Source of the DNA: Lottia gigantea
Taxonomy: Eukaryota; Mollusca; Gastropoda; Lottiidae
NCBI RefSeq assembly: GCF_000327385.1
Contig: NW_008710601.1
Location: 1,383,355 to 1,447,354, forward strand
Direction of reading: 5' to 3'
DNA: 64,000 nt
Shown piece by piece: positions 46,400 to 57,542 of the stretch. The translations under genes were made by a program, and so were the position numbers. The notes below the pieces were generated by a model. The model saw nothing but the letters and a program-made list of their open reading frames with translations. It had not been told where the DNA came from and searched no databases. Within the stretch, counting starts at the first letter, position 1, and each line of letters begins with the position of its first letter.

Positions 46400-46540
46400 T
46401 CAAAATACTTACTCACTTATGATTGATATACATCCCCAAAAGTTCATTAGCTGCTACCAATGTTTCGCCAAAATGTTGTTTTGGATTTCTGAGTTTGTTT
46501 TGCGGTTCGATTCGTCAGAGCTTGGTTTATTTATGTACAA
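46400..46540 (-). mobile_element. Dispersed repeat family Y, copy 1 (possible PLE 3' end)
   Basis: ACTTACTCACTTATGATTGA, AAGTTCATTAGCTGC.ACCAA, TGTTGTTTTGGATTTC and TTGGTTTATTTAT recur at 53,270 and 59,592 in the same orientation. On the minus strand the family carries a short frame with INKP. The fragment is a fossil. Confidence 0.55.
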
Positions 46541-46747
46541 TTTTGCAATTAGGCAAATAAATAAATAGACTAAAAGATGATTTAAACGAAAACTGTTTTC
46601 TTAACTAGAAATACACATACACGTATTCAGTTTTGTCAGTGTTGGCAGATCGAGAACTACTACACAAATACGTGCATTAATTGATCTTGCATATTTGTCA
46701 GTGAAAGACATTTCTGAAAATATCGAAAACTTGAAATCCGCGAACAT
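46541..46747. other. Unique sequence
   Basis: Nothing recognised. Confidence 0.35.
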
Positions 46748-47185
46748 GGTGGCCAGAAAAACGTTCTTACTGCGCTGCTACTGCGATGGAAAATTGGCAC
46801 AGAACGTGTAAAGGTCGTTGTGAGGACACGCTAGGCATGGTCGTGTAATTGTCGCCATTGTCGGCACTATTCGTCGAGTCACTGCGTTTATTTTGGACAT
46901 TTTTAACACAAACGCCAATGCTTGAAGATCTGTTCTACAACCCGTGGAAAGCACCATCGGATCTAGAAGATCCTCAGACAAGCGTTATAACAGCTTCTTG
47001 GCGGTATAAAAGCCCGGCAAAGACGCTGCAAAAACCTAAGAACACAATATGGTCGCATAACTCGCTTAATGGGGTCGAGTGTTCTAAAGTATTTTTTTTC
47101 TTCGCTTTCCTTCAGTTTTGACCGCGACTAGTACATGTCCAGTCGCTGTAAGATCGCCAAATGGTCACAGCCCGATATGACGGGT
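46748..47185 (+). repeat. Dispersed repeat family Z, copy 2
   Basis: It shares its outer parts with 31,548-31,912: TTCTTACTGCGCTGCTACTG and GGAAAATT at the start, AACACAATATGGTCGCATAA and AAGATCGCCAAATGGTCACA at the end. It is about 70 bp longer in the middle. Overlapping frames on both strands (67 and 90 codons) show no recognisable domain. Confidence 0.5.
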
Positions 47186-47648
47186 CTATAAGTTTTAAAA
47201 TCATTAATAATCTTTTATATTGAAACGATCACGATCATGTTTATAGATATATTTCTTGTAAATTCCTGAAAAAAATTTGTATTTGAAGAGATAATATCAT
47301 GAACAGTTGGATTACTAATATAAAAATTGTCGATGATGAGTTAAAAGATATATTTGCTTTGAAACGTGCAGAAACGCATGTAAACACGCCCTAACAATTA
47401 TAACAGCAAGTATTGTTTACTAGGTTTACACTTTATTGAAAGAAATATTCCTATATCTTTCTTCGTAATAATTCAATATTTACAATGATTAAAGGCAAAG
47501 AAGCGGTTTCAATTGACCCTGTATACCTTTGAACATGTATTAAATGCAATCAAAATGCAGTTTAAATCAACTTTATGTTCATTATCAGTGTAAAGGTGGC
47601 CATATTAATTGATATATTAAAACATTCTTGAGCAATCTATCTGATCGA
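47186..47648. other. Unique AT-rich sequence, no gene seen
   Basis: Nothing recognised. Confidence 0.4.
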
Positions 47649-47649
47649 A

Positions 47650-48025
47650 TGCACCAACGTAAGGTCATGCAGTCGATTATTCGCATATAATGTGGCTTTA
47701 TGGAACATTGAACGTTTGTACTGAAAAAACATCATGCAATCAAATGTGGCGTTTTTTGAACACTGATCCTTTGTACTGTAATAAGGCCATGTAGTCAAAT
47801 ATTCCCATCTACTTTGGATTTTTGGAACATTAGTCTGCATTTGGAAATGCCATGCATTCAAATGTGAACTTTTGAAACATTAAACGATCGATCGGGATAA
47901 ACTCGTGCCGTCAAATTGGCCGTGTGTACTGAAATACGGTGAAAATTTGTACTGATATACGGCTGTGCAGTAGAATTTGTCCTAATAATGTGGGTTTTTG
48001 AAATGTGTGCAGTGAAATCCTCCAT
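47650..48025. repeat. Decayed tandem array, units of about 55-70 bp, about 6 copies
   Basis: Phrases of the type CATGCAGTCAAAT, TAATGTGG.TTTTTGGAACA and TTGTACTGAAATA recur with varying spacing. The copies are highly diverged. The minus-strand frames of 62-86 codons that overlap here are by-products. Confidence 0.55.
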
Positions 48026-48701
48026 TCCGTGTTTGAACGCCAGGACAAAACTAATATAATATCTATCCAAATGCAATTTTGGAACCTTGAATGCTGCATT
48101 TATAGGCAGTAGGTACATTAATTAATCACAAGCAGATAGACCTATCCATATTGCAAGCCAGAAGACAAAGCCAAAATGGGTATAAAATAAGTTCAATAGC
48201 CATCCCAGATCGTTCAAGATAGATAGGTCATCACGAAAAATATATAATTTTAAAGACATTCTCCAAGTTACTCAGAAAACGTATTGTCCGCGACAAAAGT
48301 GAAGAATTTCCATGGATTAACTGTGATCTCAGCAAAGTAAAGTTAGAAACATTGGCATAAAATTATTGCTTCATATAAAATCATCAACCACTCCTTCGAG
48401 AATAGTTTGTTAAGGATTACTCATCTCGACACATATTTCATCGATTTTCGTCTGAAGCAATGTTAAAATTTGAATTTTTTCGATCGAATTGCGGAAGATC
48501 AATATTATTTTACTCTTAATAACCCGTTTATAATGGTATTGTTTTTATAATGATGACTACAATTCAAGACTAAAACTAATATATTTTCCTTCTGCTACAT
48601 TTCTTCGACCGAGATCTTCTTTTTGTATTCTTGAGTTTCCTGTCTCTTTTTTTTCATTTTCTCGCCTCAGCTAAGAAGATTTCTTATCACGTTATGCTTT
48701 C
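48026..48701. other. Unique AT-rich sequence, no gene seen
   Basis: Nothing recognised. Confidence 0.4.
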
Positions 48702-49010
48702 AATTAAAGGTATACTACCTCTTAGGATGACCAAACAATTGAAATTTTTAAACTTGGCCAAAATGAGTCTTTGTTCATCAGTGGACTTACCTGGTGTCCT
48801 AACTATACAACATAATCCAATAAATCCATAAAATTAAGTAATAATTCATTAAACTTAAAATTATTTAGTTTAATAGATATATCGCCTTATATAGAGATTC
48901 TATTCTTTAGTCATGGTACCTGGTAAGTCCAACTGATGAATATAAACACTTATTGACCAGGTTTTGGAATTTCAATTTTATGTCCATTCTAAGAGGTTGT
49001 AGCCCTTTAA
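48702..49010. mobile_element. MITE with about 110-bp terminal inverted repeats
   Basis: The left arm has TTAAAGGTATACTACCTCTT, then AACAATTGAAATTTTTAAAC and TTCATCAGTGGACTTACC. The complement of the right arm has TTTAAAGGGCTACAACCTCT, then AAAATTGAAATTCCAAAACC and TTCATCAGTTGGACTTACC. The arms are about 110 bp at roughly 75-80% identity around a short AT-rich centre. TTAA sits at both outer ends, which may be the duplicated target or part of the repeat. No coding capacity. Confidence 0.78.
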
Positions 49011-49484
49011 ATACTGAATGTTTTGTCATTCCAATGCTGTTGTTAAAGAAATCATTAGTATTCTAGGAGGTAATCCCTGCGTCCTTATTAACCTACAACT
49101 TGAAGACAATTATTTGTTCCAATCAAGACGTGTAGGTCAACCAACCTTCCATGAAATGGGAATTATAATGAATGGAAATGGAAATCATTATGCATATAAT
49201 TTGTTTACTTCCTTCTAGTTTGTTGTATTTGTTGAATGCGTGAGTAACTTGCCCAGATTTTTAAATGAACTGAATTTTACTTCCTAGTTTTCTGCTCTAC
49301 AGTGACGGGTGCCACTTTCCCTAAACTGGGGGTACAGAAAGGGTGAAGACTGACTAAGAGGGACAGATTCGATATTTTTCAGGGGTAAATTTGAGTATAA
49401 TTATGTAAATCGTCTTCAGAAGTACTACACATGTATGAATATCACTTTCTCTTTTTTAAATATGTCTTTTCTATACAAGACAGA
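49011..49484. other. Unique sequence, no gene seen
   Basis: Nothing recognised. Confidence 0.4.
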
Positions 49485-49690
49485 GTCTAAAGAAAAGACG
49501 AGTCGTCATGTCAACTTTCAAAATTTATTAATTTCGGACACACATGGATTGAAGGATCACATTTCGACGGTAAACTATGAACACTATTATTGATTAGCTC
49601 AGTGAAATAAAAATCAGTTTCTGAGACTTAAGTACGATTGTCAAAACGGGTGACGAACCTGTCCCTAGCAATCGCTGGAACCAATAACTG
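49485..49690 (+). repeat. Dispersed repeat family X, copy 2
   Basis: AAAGAAAAGACGAGTCGTCA, TTATTAATTTCGGACACACA, TATTGATTAGCTCA and ACGATTGTCAAAACGGGT match the 8,950 copy in order. Confidence 0.55.
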
Positions 49691-51078
49691 ATACGTCACA
49701 AGACACAAGTGCAACACAGTGACATGCATATAATATAACCACTTTTTTGCATATCTGTTAAGATTCTTTGCCTGTGGGTTAAATAGTGTCATTAAATTCT
49801 AATCGCACGGTACGTTATTGGCAATAATACATACATTCTCTTCTATTTCTGACTGAAGTTTTTCCAATTAGAAAGACTAGACAGATTTATAATTCCAAAT
49901 AAATGAATTGCTTTTAGCTAGAGTGTGTTGCGCGATTAAGGTTTCAAATTCCAGATCTAGTATTACAGCCTATCAAACTTGTTGAATTTATGAATAGGTA
50001 CTAATGAGTATGAAAATTGCGATTTGCACTTTAACGGATTATCAGTGTCCTTAAAGTATGACATTTTGTATCAAGTTCATGGACTTTGGACTAGGTGGCT
50101 AATTCCGCTAATAGAAAATAAATTCCAAATTGATCTTTGCAGATTGCGCGGTAACTATAGTTGAAGCCTTAATAGCTAATCGTAAGCGCCAAAGTGGGTG
50201 GTCCATAATAAAAAAATCTATAACGTTTCGAGAATTTTAATGAATTATCAAAGCTAATACCAAAATATTTTTTCCACAATAATACATAAATATCAGACAT
50301 CTGTCCATCGTTTGAATGAATTTGAAATGCCAGCCGTTTGTAAACTTCCTTATCAACAATATAACATCCAAAGTAATTCCATTAATTTCAACTTTTGAAT
50401 TGAGCAAATGCTAATCGTGGCAACTATTTTAGGACAAACCACCCAAAACACCATGTAGCCATCTCAATAGCTGCAGCTCATGAATGTGGTTTAAGAATCC
50501 TTCCACATTGCCGCTGGTGAAGACTGTTAAGGGTCACCTGACAAAAGAATGGTTTGATTCTGCGTTGCGCATTTAAAAATGTCCTTGATCACAAAAATAT
50601 CTCTTTGTTGAATAATTAAAATTCAAATATATTATTTCTTCGTCAGAAGATTTGAGCTGCTCTTTCGACGAAATACTATCAATTTTCAAAAAAGAAATTG
50701 CATTGAAATTAGTAGACTATTGTCTTTCAACAGCACAAAGCAATTACTTCTTTTTAACAACGTTAAGATCTGCATTCACATATCATAGTAATACTTTACG
50801 GCATAACTGAATGGTGTTTATTGCAGGAAACCACAGGCACAACTGTAGGTAAATTAAGAGTTAACGCCTAGCGTATGTTTTCTATTTATCATAATTAGGA
50901 TCAGAGACTTGTCATCATTGACTTTTAACATTCCCCATTAATATATTATGTGTTAATATAATACATAAAAACACGTGTATTATCTGTGCGTACATACATT
51001 ACCAATACATACTATCTAATAGCAGATACTTATCAATTAAAGGGTTAAACCTTTCTAGAGAATATCAGGCGAGGGGCC
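49691..51078. other. Unique AT-rich sequence, no gene seen
   Basis: Nothing recognised. Confidence 0.4.
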
Positions 51079-51079
51079 G

Positions 51080-51193
51080 AGCAGTGACACATTGTTCACT
51101 ATGTAAAATGGGGGGGGGGGGGATCAAGTGGAGCAAGCATCATTTCTGGGGGGGGGGGGTCATCTTTCTGCCCCCCAGTAGAAACGCCACTGT
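51080..51193. mobile_element. Possible hAT-like miniature element with poly-G runs
   Basis: The right end, complemented, reads CAGTGGCGTTTCTACTGGGG, a hAT-like terminus. The left end CAGTGACACATTG matches it only at the first five bases. Two long G runs (51,109-51,122 and 51,150-51,160) lie inside. No target-site duplication was found. Confidence 0.3.
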
Positions 51194-52145
51194 GGTGACA
51201 GTTTATCTTGCACCAAACCATTATGAATTAAATAACGGTCGTTTCCAATTGCATAATGACCTTTTCCATGCAATCCAACTTTTTTATATTTTTTATTTTA
51301 ATCCCTAGGTGGAAGATGATCATATTAAATTTCTACATCATCGGGGTCTCGAATTTTATGCTACTACAATGTAAACTTATACATACGTATTACACATGAA
51401 ACGGTACTACTTCGACCCCGTTTCTCAAATATTCCTAAGACCGAATTTACTCGTTCTTTTGACGTTATCAAATCTTTAATTTATAATGTTTACGATATTT
51501 TAAGAAACAGGGTTCTGTTTCGATCCGTACCTACATACCAAAGAACGTATCAATGTTATGTCAAAGGTCTACAATGCCTCTAGATTAACACTTGCATAAC
51601 CACAAAAATTAACGAAGACTGAGATAGTTGCATTATGACCCTCATTGCAGATTTGTTCATGGTGGACCAATAAAAAATCAAAAGAAACAAAAGCTCTCAG
51701 TAGTGGTGACCAATACTGTAATTGTAATTATTCAAAAGAAAATGAGGATTTTCGGTTAAAATAGCTTGGTCTTTTTCTAATGCAAAATAAACGAGATTTT
51801 TATGTTGTTCAGGTGGCCATAATGATTTGAAGGCGCTTAAATACTAAATTCGTGATAAATGGCTTCTCACCTTAACCCAGCTGTTTAAGTTATAGACAAG
51901 AAGATAGTATAATATAAATAATGGTTTTAGATCATCATTCTATGATTGCCTCAACATTGGTACTTAGTTCATTATGGGTTACATATGATAACATCGTTTG
52001 GTTCTCAATGTATCTCTCGTACTCTTTTTCTGTAACAAAATGTAAAGCGCATTTCATTGAAGAAATTCTGTTTTTTGCCTTCAGAAAACTTGAGAGTTTA
52101 TCTTTCCTTTACCTAGCTTGACATCATTTTGTAGCATGTATGTTT
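51194..52145. other. Unique sequence, no gene seen
   Basis: A weak inverted similarity (CCCGTTTCTCAAATATTC against CCTGTTTCTTAAAATATC) lies at 51,417-51,520 and is too short to call. Otherwise nothing was recognised. Confidence 0.35.
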
Positions 52146-52149
52146 GACA

Positions 52150-52315
52150 ATACAGCGATTGCATCCTAGTAAAACAGCCAATCAGATTATTCGATAAAAA
52201 GACCTTTAATGGCTGCGCGCTTAACTTCTAGTATACAATCGTACAATCCAATCAAATTGCTTAAAAACTTCCGCGATACCATGTGCCTAATGAAGTCAAG
52301 GTATTATAATGAGTA
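52150..52315. mobile_element. Relative of the 26,043 MITE
   Basis: CAGCCAATCAGATTATTCGA, GTACAATCCAATCAAATTGC, AAAAACTTCCGCGATACC and GTCAAGGTATTATAAT correspond in order to the right half of the 26,043 element (CAGCCAATCAGA in complement, GTACAATCTAATCAAATCGC, AACTTCCTGATAC, GTCGAGGTATAAG). The left arm is less clear. Confidence 0.5.
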
Positions 52316-52924
52316 AGCCCTTGATATTCTGAAGATGCAGCTTGATATGCCTAGTTACTGGTCATTTACCTTGTAGCGTCCTTGCATGATAACAGCATTT
52401 ACGTGTGTTTCATCTCACAGTACTATAGCCCGATAGAGACGAAGCCATTTTGAACTGATACTTTTTGGTAGACGATCATCTTTCACATACTTTCAGACAA
52501 CAGACAAAAATAACATATGATCTCAATGATCTACTTCCACATGAGGACAAACAGTCCAGACCATTTATTTACTTCTTTATGATCCCAAGGGACATGGTTC
52601 TATTTAAGATTTATCGTTAAATTGATATGTGACCTTTGAATCCTGTCATTAAGTGTCTATGTGAATAGATGGAGGTTTCGATGTAGACATACTGAAACTA
52701 CTTTTTTCATCGGCCATCCGATGATTACCATATGTTGATCATGACCTTCGTATCGCTTTCGAAGTTATCGATTTTCTCATCAGTCTTTAAATATTTAATA
52801 TATAATATATAATATATTAATATTTAAATATTCATATCTTGTCCGGTGGGAGTTACCTTTTGACAAACATGTGATGTTCTTAGATGTATATATCATTTTC
52901 ACTACTTCAATATTTCTAAATCTT
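52316..52924. other. Unique sequence with an AT palindrome
   Basis: At about 52,786-52,831 a 46-bp stretch of only A and T is nearly palindromic (ATATTTAATATATAATATAT and its mirror). The rest shows nothing. Confidence 0.45.
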
Positions 52925-53085
52925 TCTTCGTCACTTAAAGAGCCATGTGTACCATTCGTTTGACCAATCGCACTAAGTCCCAGAAACGGGATTTTTTTAG
53001 ATTAGCTAATCAGTAAAAGACTACCTTCGCAATTTAAGCCTTCAAATTCAAGTGTACACAGAATTATCTGCGTTTAAAAGTTAAA
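52925..53085 (-). repeat. Dispersed repeat family X, copy 3 (inverted)
   Basis: Read on the minus strand it gives CAGATAATTCTGTGTACACT, TGATTAGCTAATC, GTGCGATTGGTCAAACGAAT and AAGTGACGAAG, matching the other two copies. Being in the opposite orientation confirms that this is an interspersed family. Confidence 0.6.
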
Positions 53086-53269
53086 AAAAGACAACTTATA
53101 TAGAAATAGAAAGTTTAATTCCTAGCTTGAGGTATTTTTGAAGGAATTATACGATTTTCGTACGGTTCTAGTACTTCAATTTATACGCATTCAAGACCTA
53201 AATCAATCCCCGAAAATGGCACATCTGTCCCTTAAGGTCATCTAAGAGTTAAAAGTTACCTTTTATTAT

Positions 53270-53445
53270 GAAATACTTACTCACTTATGATTGATATACT
53301 TCCTCATGTGAAAAGTTCATTAGCTGCAACCAATGTTTTGCCAATATGTTGTTTTGGATTTCGGTTCATATGGTTAGTACCCGGTTTATTTATTTCAAAA
53401 GATTTTATATATCGCCCCTCATCAGGGCTTCTTGTATAGAAATGA
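53270..53445 (-). mobile_element. Dispersed repeat family Y, copy 2 (possible PLE 3' end)
   Basis: It matches the 46,400 copy over 130 bp. On the minus strand a frame containing SPDEG and INKPGTN runs to a stop. Such a tail after the endonuclease is plausible for a Penelope-like lineage different from the one at 4 kb, but I could not compare it with any library. It is a short 3' fragment. Confidence 0.5.
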
Positions 53446-54255
53446 GTTAATATTTCCCAACGTTTGATTTTCCAACGGAATAATATTCAAAGTAACCTAC
53501 ATGAAAGAGAATTATCGATTATATATCTTACATGTACAGTACAGAACATCGTTAAAGTAATATTAATTGCAGTCTTAATTGACTCAATTTATTCCATCCG
53601 AATGGGATTCTTATTCCCAGTAAATTCAAAATCTTTCAAATGTATCCGGAATTGAACGTCTGGCCACATTACCGGTGCTGTGACATGCATTTCCTTTATG
53701 TTATAGATCTGGTAACTGGACATAAGGATTAAGATAAATGTAATGTAAATTCTTTTACGTATAAATAAATTAACTGTAAGAATAGATATCTTTATTTCCT
53801 CCAATAATGGAGATTTACAAGAACATACAGAAGTAGCATTACATTGACGAAACAATCCGAACTGCAAAACGAAACCCGAATTCCAAACGACATATTGGCG
53901 GAACTTTACTGGCAGTTAAAGCAGCAGTATATTACTACAAAATAGTAATCAAATGGGTATACTGAACTAAGGTTGATAAAGGGGGAGGTGGGTTGAGACT
54001 ACAGACAGTATTCTCATAACGGGGCTTGCCAAAACGTGTTCCTGACTACCGCTAATCGACTTTTGTCAAAAACAATTAGTTTGACGGTACTGTTATTTCA
54101 AAGGAATATGTACAAGTCAAGGCGTCTATATCTGTTTGTTTAATAAAAAAAAATAAAATCCATTGAATTGTTACAAATCGATTTCCCATGACATCATTTT
54201 TGAAGAATGCGAAAAATAAAAAATAAAAGCTGCTTATTATGAGTCAATAAACCTC
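53446..54255. other. Unique sequence, no gene seen
   Basis: The 92-codon minus frame (53,589-53,867) shows no recognisable domain. Confidence 0.4.
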
Positions 54256-54259
54256 ATAT

Positions 54260-55500
54260 TGATTTTACATGAGCAAATTCTTTCTTCTTGCTTATCACAA
54301 AGAAAAATTATTCATACTAGGTTGATATTATTTCCTATTTGTTAACTGACTGCATTTATTTTCTGTTTATCTTACATAACAGAAAATGTTTCGCAGTTAT
54401 CATATTAGATAACATCTGTTTATCATGCAGAATAACGCATTTTTCTTGTTGATCATGAAGCAAACCATCATACATTTGTTCTGTTTATCATACATAATAT
54501 AAAATATTTGCTGTTTATCATATTACACTACCGCACATATATGTGTTCTGTTTATCATAACAGAAAATGATTCAAGGTTTATCATACTAAAATGATGAGC
54601 ATTTTCTGTTTATCACATAATATAACATATTCATATGTTACAAATATGTTTCTATCATTAATAAACTGCATACACATTTTATACACTGTTTATCATTTAC
54701 ATTTACTAACTGTATATATATGACATATAAACACATTGTGTACAATTTATCATGCAGAATATAAAATTAATTGCGTTTATCATATTAACATGTGTTCAGT
54801 TTACCATGCATAATAGAAAATATATTATTAATATGTGTTCTATTTATCATGCATAAAAGAAACTATATTGTATTTATCATATTAACTAACTGTATGTACA
54901 TGTGTTCTGTTTTCCATTAAAATAATGTTGTGTTTAGCATATAAGCATGTGATTAGTTTATAATTCATAACAGAAACTTTATTGTGTTTATCATATTAAC
55001 TAACCGCATGTATATATATTTATCATACATAAAATATGTTTCTTGTTTAGCATATTCATTAACTGTATTTACACGTGTTCAGTTTACAATGCATAAAAGA
55101 AACTATATTGTGTTTATCATATTAACTAGCTGTATATACACGTGTTTATAATGCATAGTTAAAAATGTATTGTGTTTATCATATTAACTAACTGTATATA
55201 CAAGTGTTCCGTTTACAATGCATAATAGAAATATATTATGTTATCATTATTAACATGTGTTTGTTTGTTTACAATGCATAATAAAAAATAAATTGTTTAT
55301 CATATTGACAAACGTCACAAACTGTATATTATATATGTGTTCTGTTTACAATGCATAATGAAAAATAAATTGAGATTATCATAGTAACTAACTTTATATA
55401 CAGGTTTATCCTACATAATAAAGTATAATAACTTTTTTTATGATATTTACTAACAGCACACACATGTGTTCTGTTCATCATACACGACATAACACATATC
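54260..55500. repeat. AT-rich array of about 67-bp units, about 17 copies
   Basis: The unit combines GTTCTGTTTATCATGCATAA, TAGAAAATATATTGTGTTTA and TCATATTAACTAACTGTATA plus TACATG. TTTATCAT occurs twice per unit, suggesting that the unit is itself two related half-units. Copies are diverged and length-variable. Confidence 0.82.
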
Positions 55501-55984
55501 ATGTTAATCAAATTTAAATGAGGTTGGTATCTGCACTTTTAGTAAGAATTTGTACTTCATGTTCGTTCACACCTGCGATAAAATGTGGCGACAGATAGCG
55601 CGGCTATTTAAATATTCGGTTAAGGACTGTCCTGTTTACGATAAATGTAATAGCTAGAGCATTCTAGTACTTTGACATAAATCAAAGATTTCCATTGATG
55701 ATAAAGGCATAAATGTACTTAACGACTTTATGTTGTTATTATTTCTACAATAACATAACCGAATTATTACCGAGTTTTGACAAAGGGATGATAATGTGGG
55801 ATGATCTAAATTGGTAGTTACGTAGTACTCTGACAAAAGGAAATAATCACAAGTGGTAAATTCACGTTTATGGATATCATCATTGCTCAGAGAGCATGAC
55901 ACTAACTTGCTAGCCCAGACCGCGGTCCCGAAATGATTCCAAAATGGGTCGAAAAATGCCTTCGGATTTTCTAATCTGTTTCCC
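55501..55984. other. Unique sequence; possible decayed SINE head at 55,885-55,935
   Basis: The 181-codon minus frame (56,199-55,654) runs antisense through the SINE that follows and has no recognisable domain, so it is not called. Confidence 0.4.
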
Positions 55985-56185
55985 TTAGTTATGTAGGTCG
56001 GAGGGGCCGAAATGAAAAAGCTTAAGTCGCTTTGATGGAAACACCGTGCCCCATGTTCTACAAATCGTGGAAATTCGAGATGCCCAGAAAGTTGAAATAG
56101 AAAATGAGTAGGCTTAATCGCTTTAACAAAATATCCCTCATTACACACTGTATGGCGAAGAGCAGGAGGGTCATATAATCTGTTG
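55985..56185 (+). mobile_element. SINE copy
   Basis: GGTCGGAGGGGCCGAAATGA, AAAAGCTTAAGTCGCTTTGA, AACACCGTGCCCCATGTTCT, CAGAAAGTTGAAATAGAAAA, TGAGTAGGCTTAATCGCTTT, CCTCATTACACACTGTATGG and GGGTCATATAATCTG follow the SINE body. A degenerate head may lie just upstream. Confidence 0.7.
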
Positions 56186-56999
56186 ACATCAGCAAGCATT
56201 ACCCTCTTAATGATAATGATTCAGGTGATTGCGTTAGTAAAATCACATTTGAAAAACATTTAGCGGTATAATTAACAGTAAAGTGAAAAGAACTATATGT
56301 AGAGCTCTATCGATTGTCCGTTTTAGGAGTTTAATGGAGTAAAAATGATATAATAATTCAATTGCACCTGACGAATTATGCCTTGTTACAGCAAACAATT
56401 GATTTTCTCAACAGAAATCCATTTATTGAACATTTTATTATTTTAAACTTAATCGTTGGATTTTGTTCTGTCAATTACTTGTATGATTCAATGAGTACTA
56501 ATCAATAGATTATTAATATCGTTTATTGGATGGATTATACCAACGCGAGTTCAGTCGAGTTTTTTCGATGATGAGACAACAATATGAATCCTTTTTGTTC
56601 AAAGATTATTACGTACAATAATTAAGGTGGTATATCCAGTGACAAATCTGGACATGCCATTTCTTGATATATTTAGTATGCTTATTGGACCCATTTCATC
56701 TTTACTTCGTGGACTTGGAATATAGACTTTGACTTATGGATTGCGATTTGGATTTGTACGTGGCCTTTTTTGAATCTAGCAAGTATACATGGAATAAGTT
56801 CTTTGTTATGGATGAACTTTGCTTTTCATGTATTTTTCTGTCCCTTTACCCAGAGTATAGACCATTATGGAACATAATAAATGTCGAATATGACGTTTCC
56901 GCTTTGATATACTGCAAATTAAATTATTTCAATGTCATTTCATGCCACACCTTAGTCAAATAATGCTTTTATACGGTTTAACCTTTACTAGCATTAGAG
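56186..56999. other. Unique AT-rich sequence, no gene seen
   Basis: The 75-codon plus frame (56,736-56,963) has no recognisable motif. Confidence 0.4.
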
Positions 57000-57490
57000 T
57001 TTTACATCGTGGAATATGAATTTTAGATGAAATAAAAAAATTCAGAACATATTGGAGTTTAGTATTGAGACTTACATATCAGATGTTACGAGTTTTGCTC
57101 AATGCATAATATGACTTATAAATCAAGATTTATCACGAAAGACTTCACTTATACATTCCGGAACCGGAAGTTGAAACATCGTAATATCAAAATACATCAC
57201 AGTTCAGTATTGTAATATTGAGACATGTACATATCCAATGCTACGAGTATTGCTTCAAGCAAAATACGTCTTATGAAAAAGTGTTTAATACTAACAGCTT
57301 TGGATTTTCATCTTCCGGAACGGGAATATGACCTAAAATAAAATCACATCCTGAAAGACACATCTGAGTTCAGTACATCAATATTGAGACGTACATAATC
57401 ATATATTACGAGTGTTGCTTGCTTCAAGCAAATATATCTTATGAAACAAGTGTTTATCACGAACGATTTTAAAAGTACTTTGAGTTTTGA
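57000..57490. repeat. Tandem repeat of about 155-170 bp, 3 copies
   Basis: Blocks of the type TTCAGTATTGAGACTTACAT, ATGTTACGAGTTTTGCT, CTTATGAAACAAGTGTTTAT and TTCCGGAACCGGAA recur near 57,060, 57,215 and 57,375. Identity is roughly 70-75%. It sits about 50 bp upstream of the 53-bp array. Confidence 0.7.
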
Positions 57491-57542
57491 AGATCCAAAG
57501 TTTTCCATTCTTCCTGAACATTCTATGTGCGGAATCTTAGGT

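Noticed and set aside
52786-52831. AT palindrome as an origin or matrix-attachment site
   Set aside because: Simple AT palindromes are common in such AT-rich DNA and nothing else supports a function.
53405-53445. CTGATGAGGGGC on the minus strand as a hammerhead ribozyme core, as found in some PLEs
   Set aside because: No short stem II followed by GAAA is present; the string is better explained as part of a coding frame (SPDEG).
55654-56199. 181-codon minus-strand open frame
   Set aside because: Its first third is antisense to a SINE copy, no domain is recognisable, and the rest is AT-rich low-information sequence.
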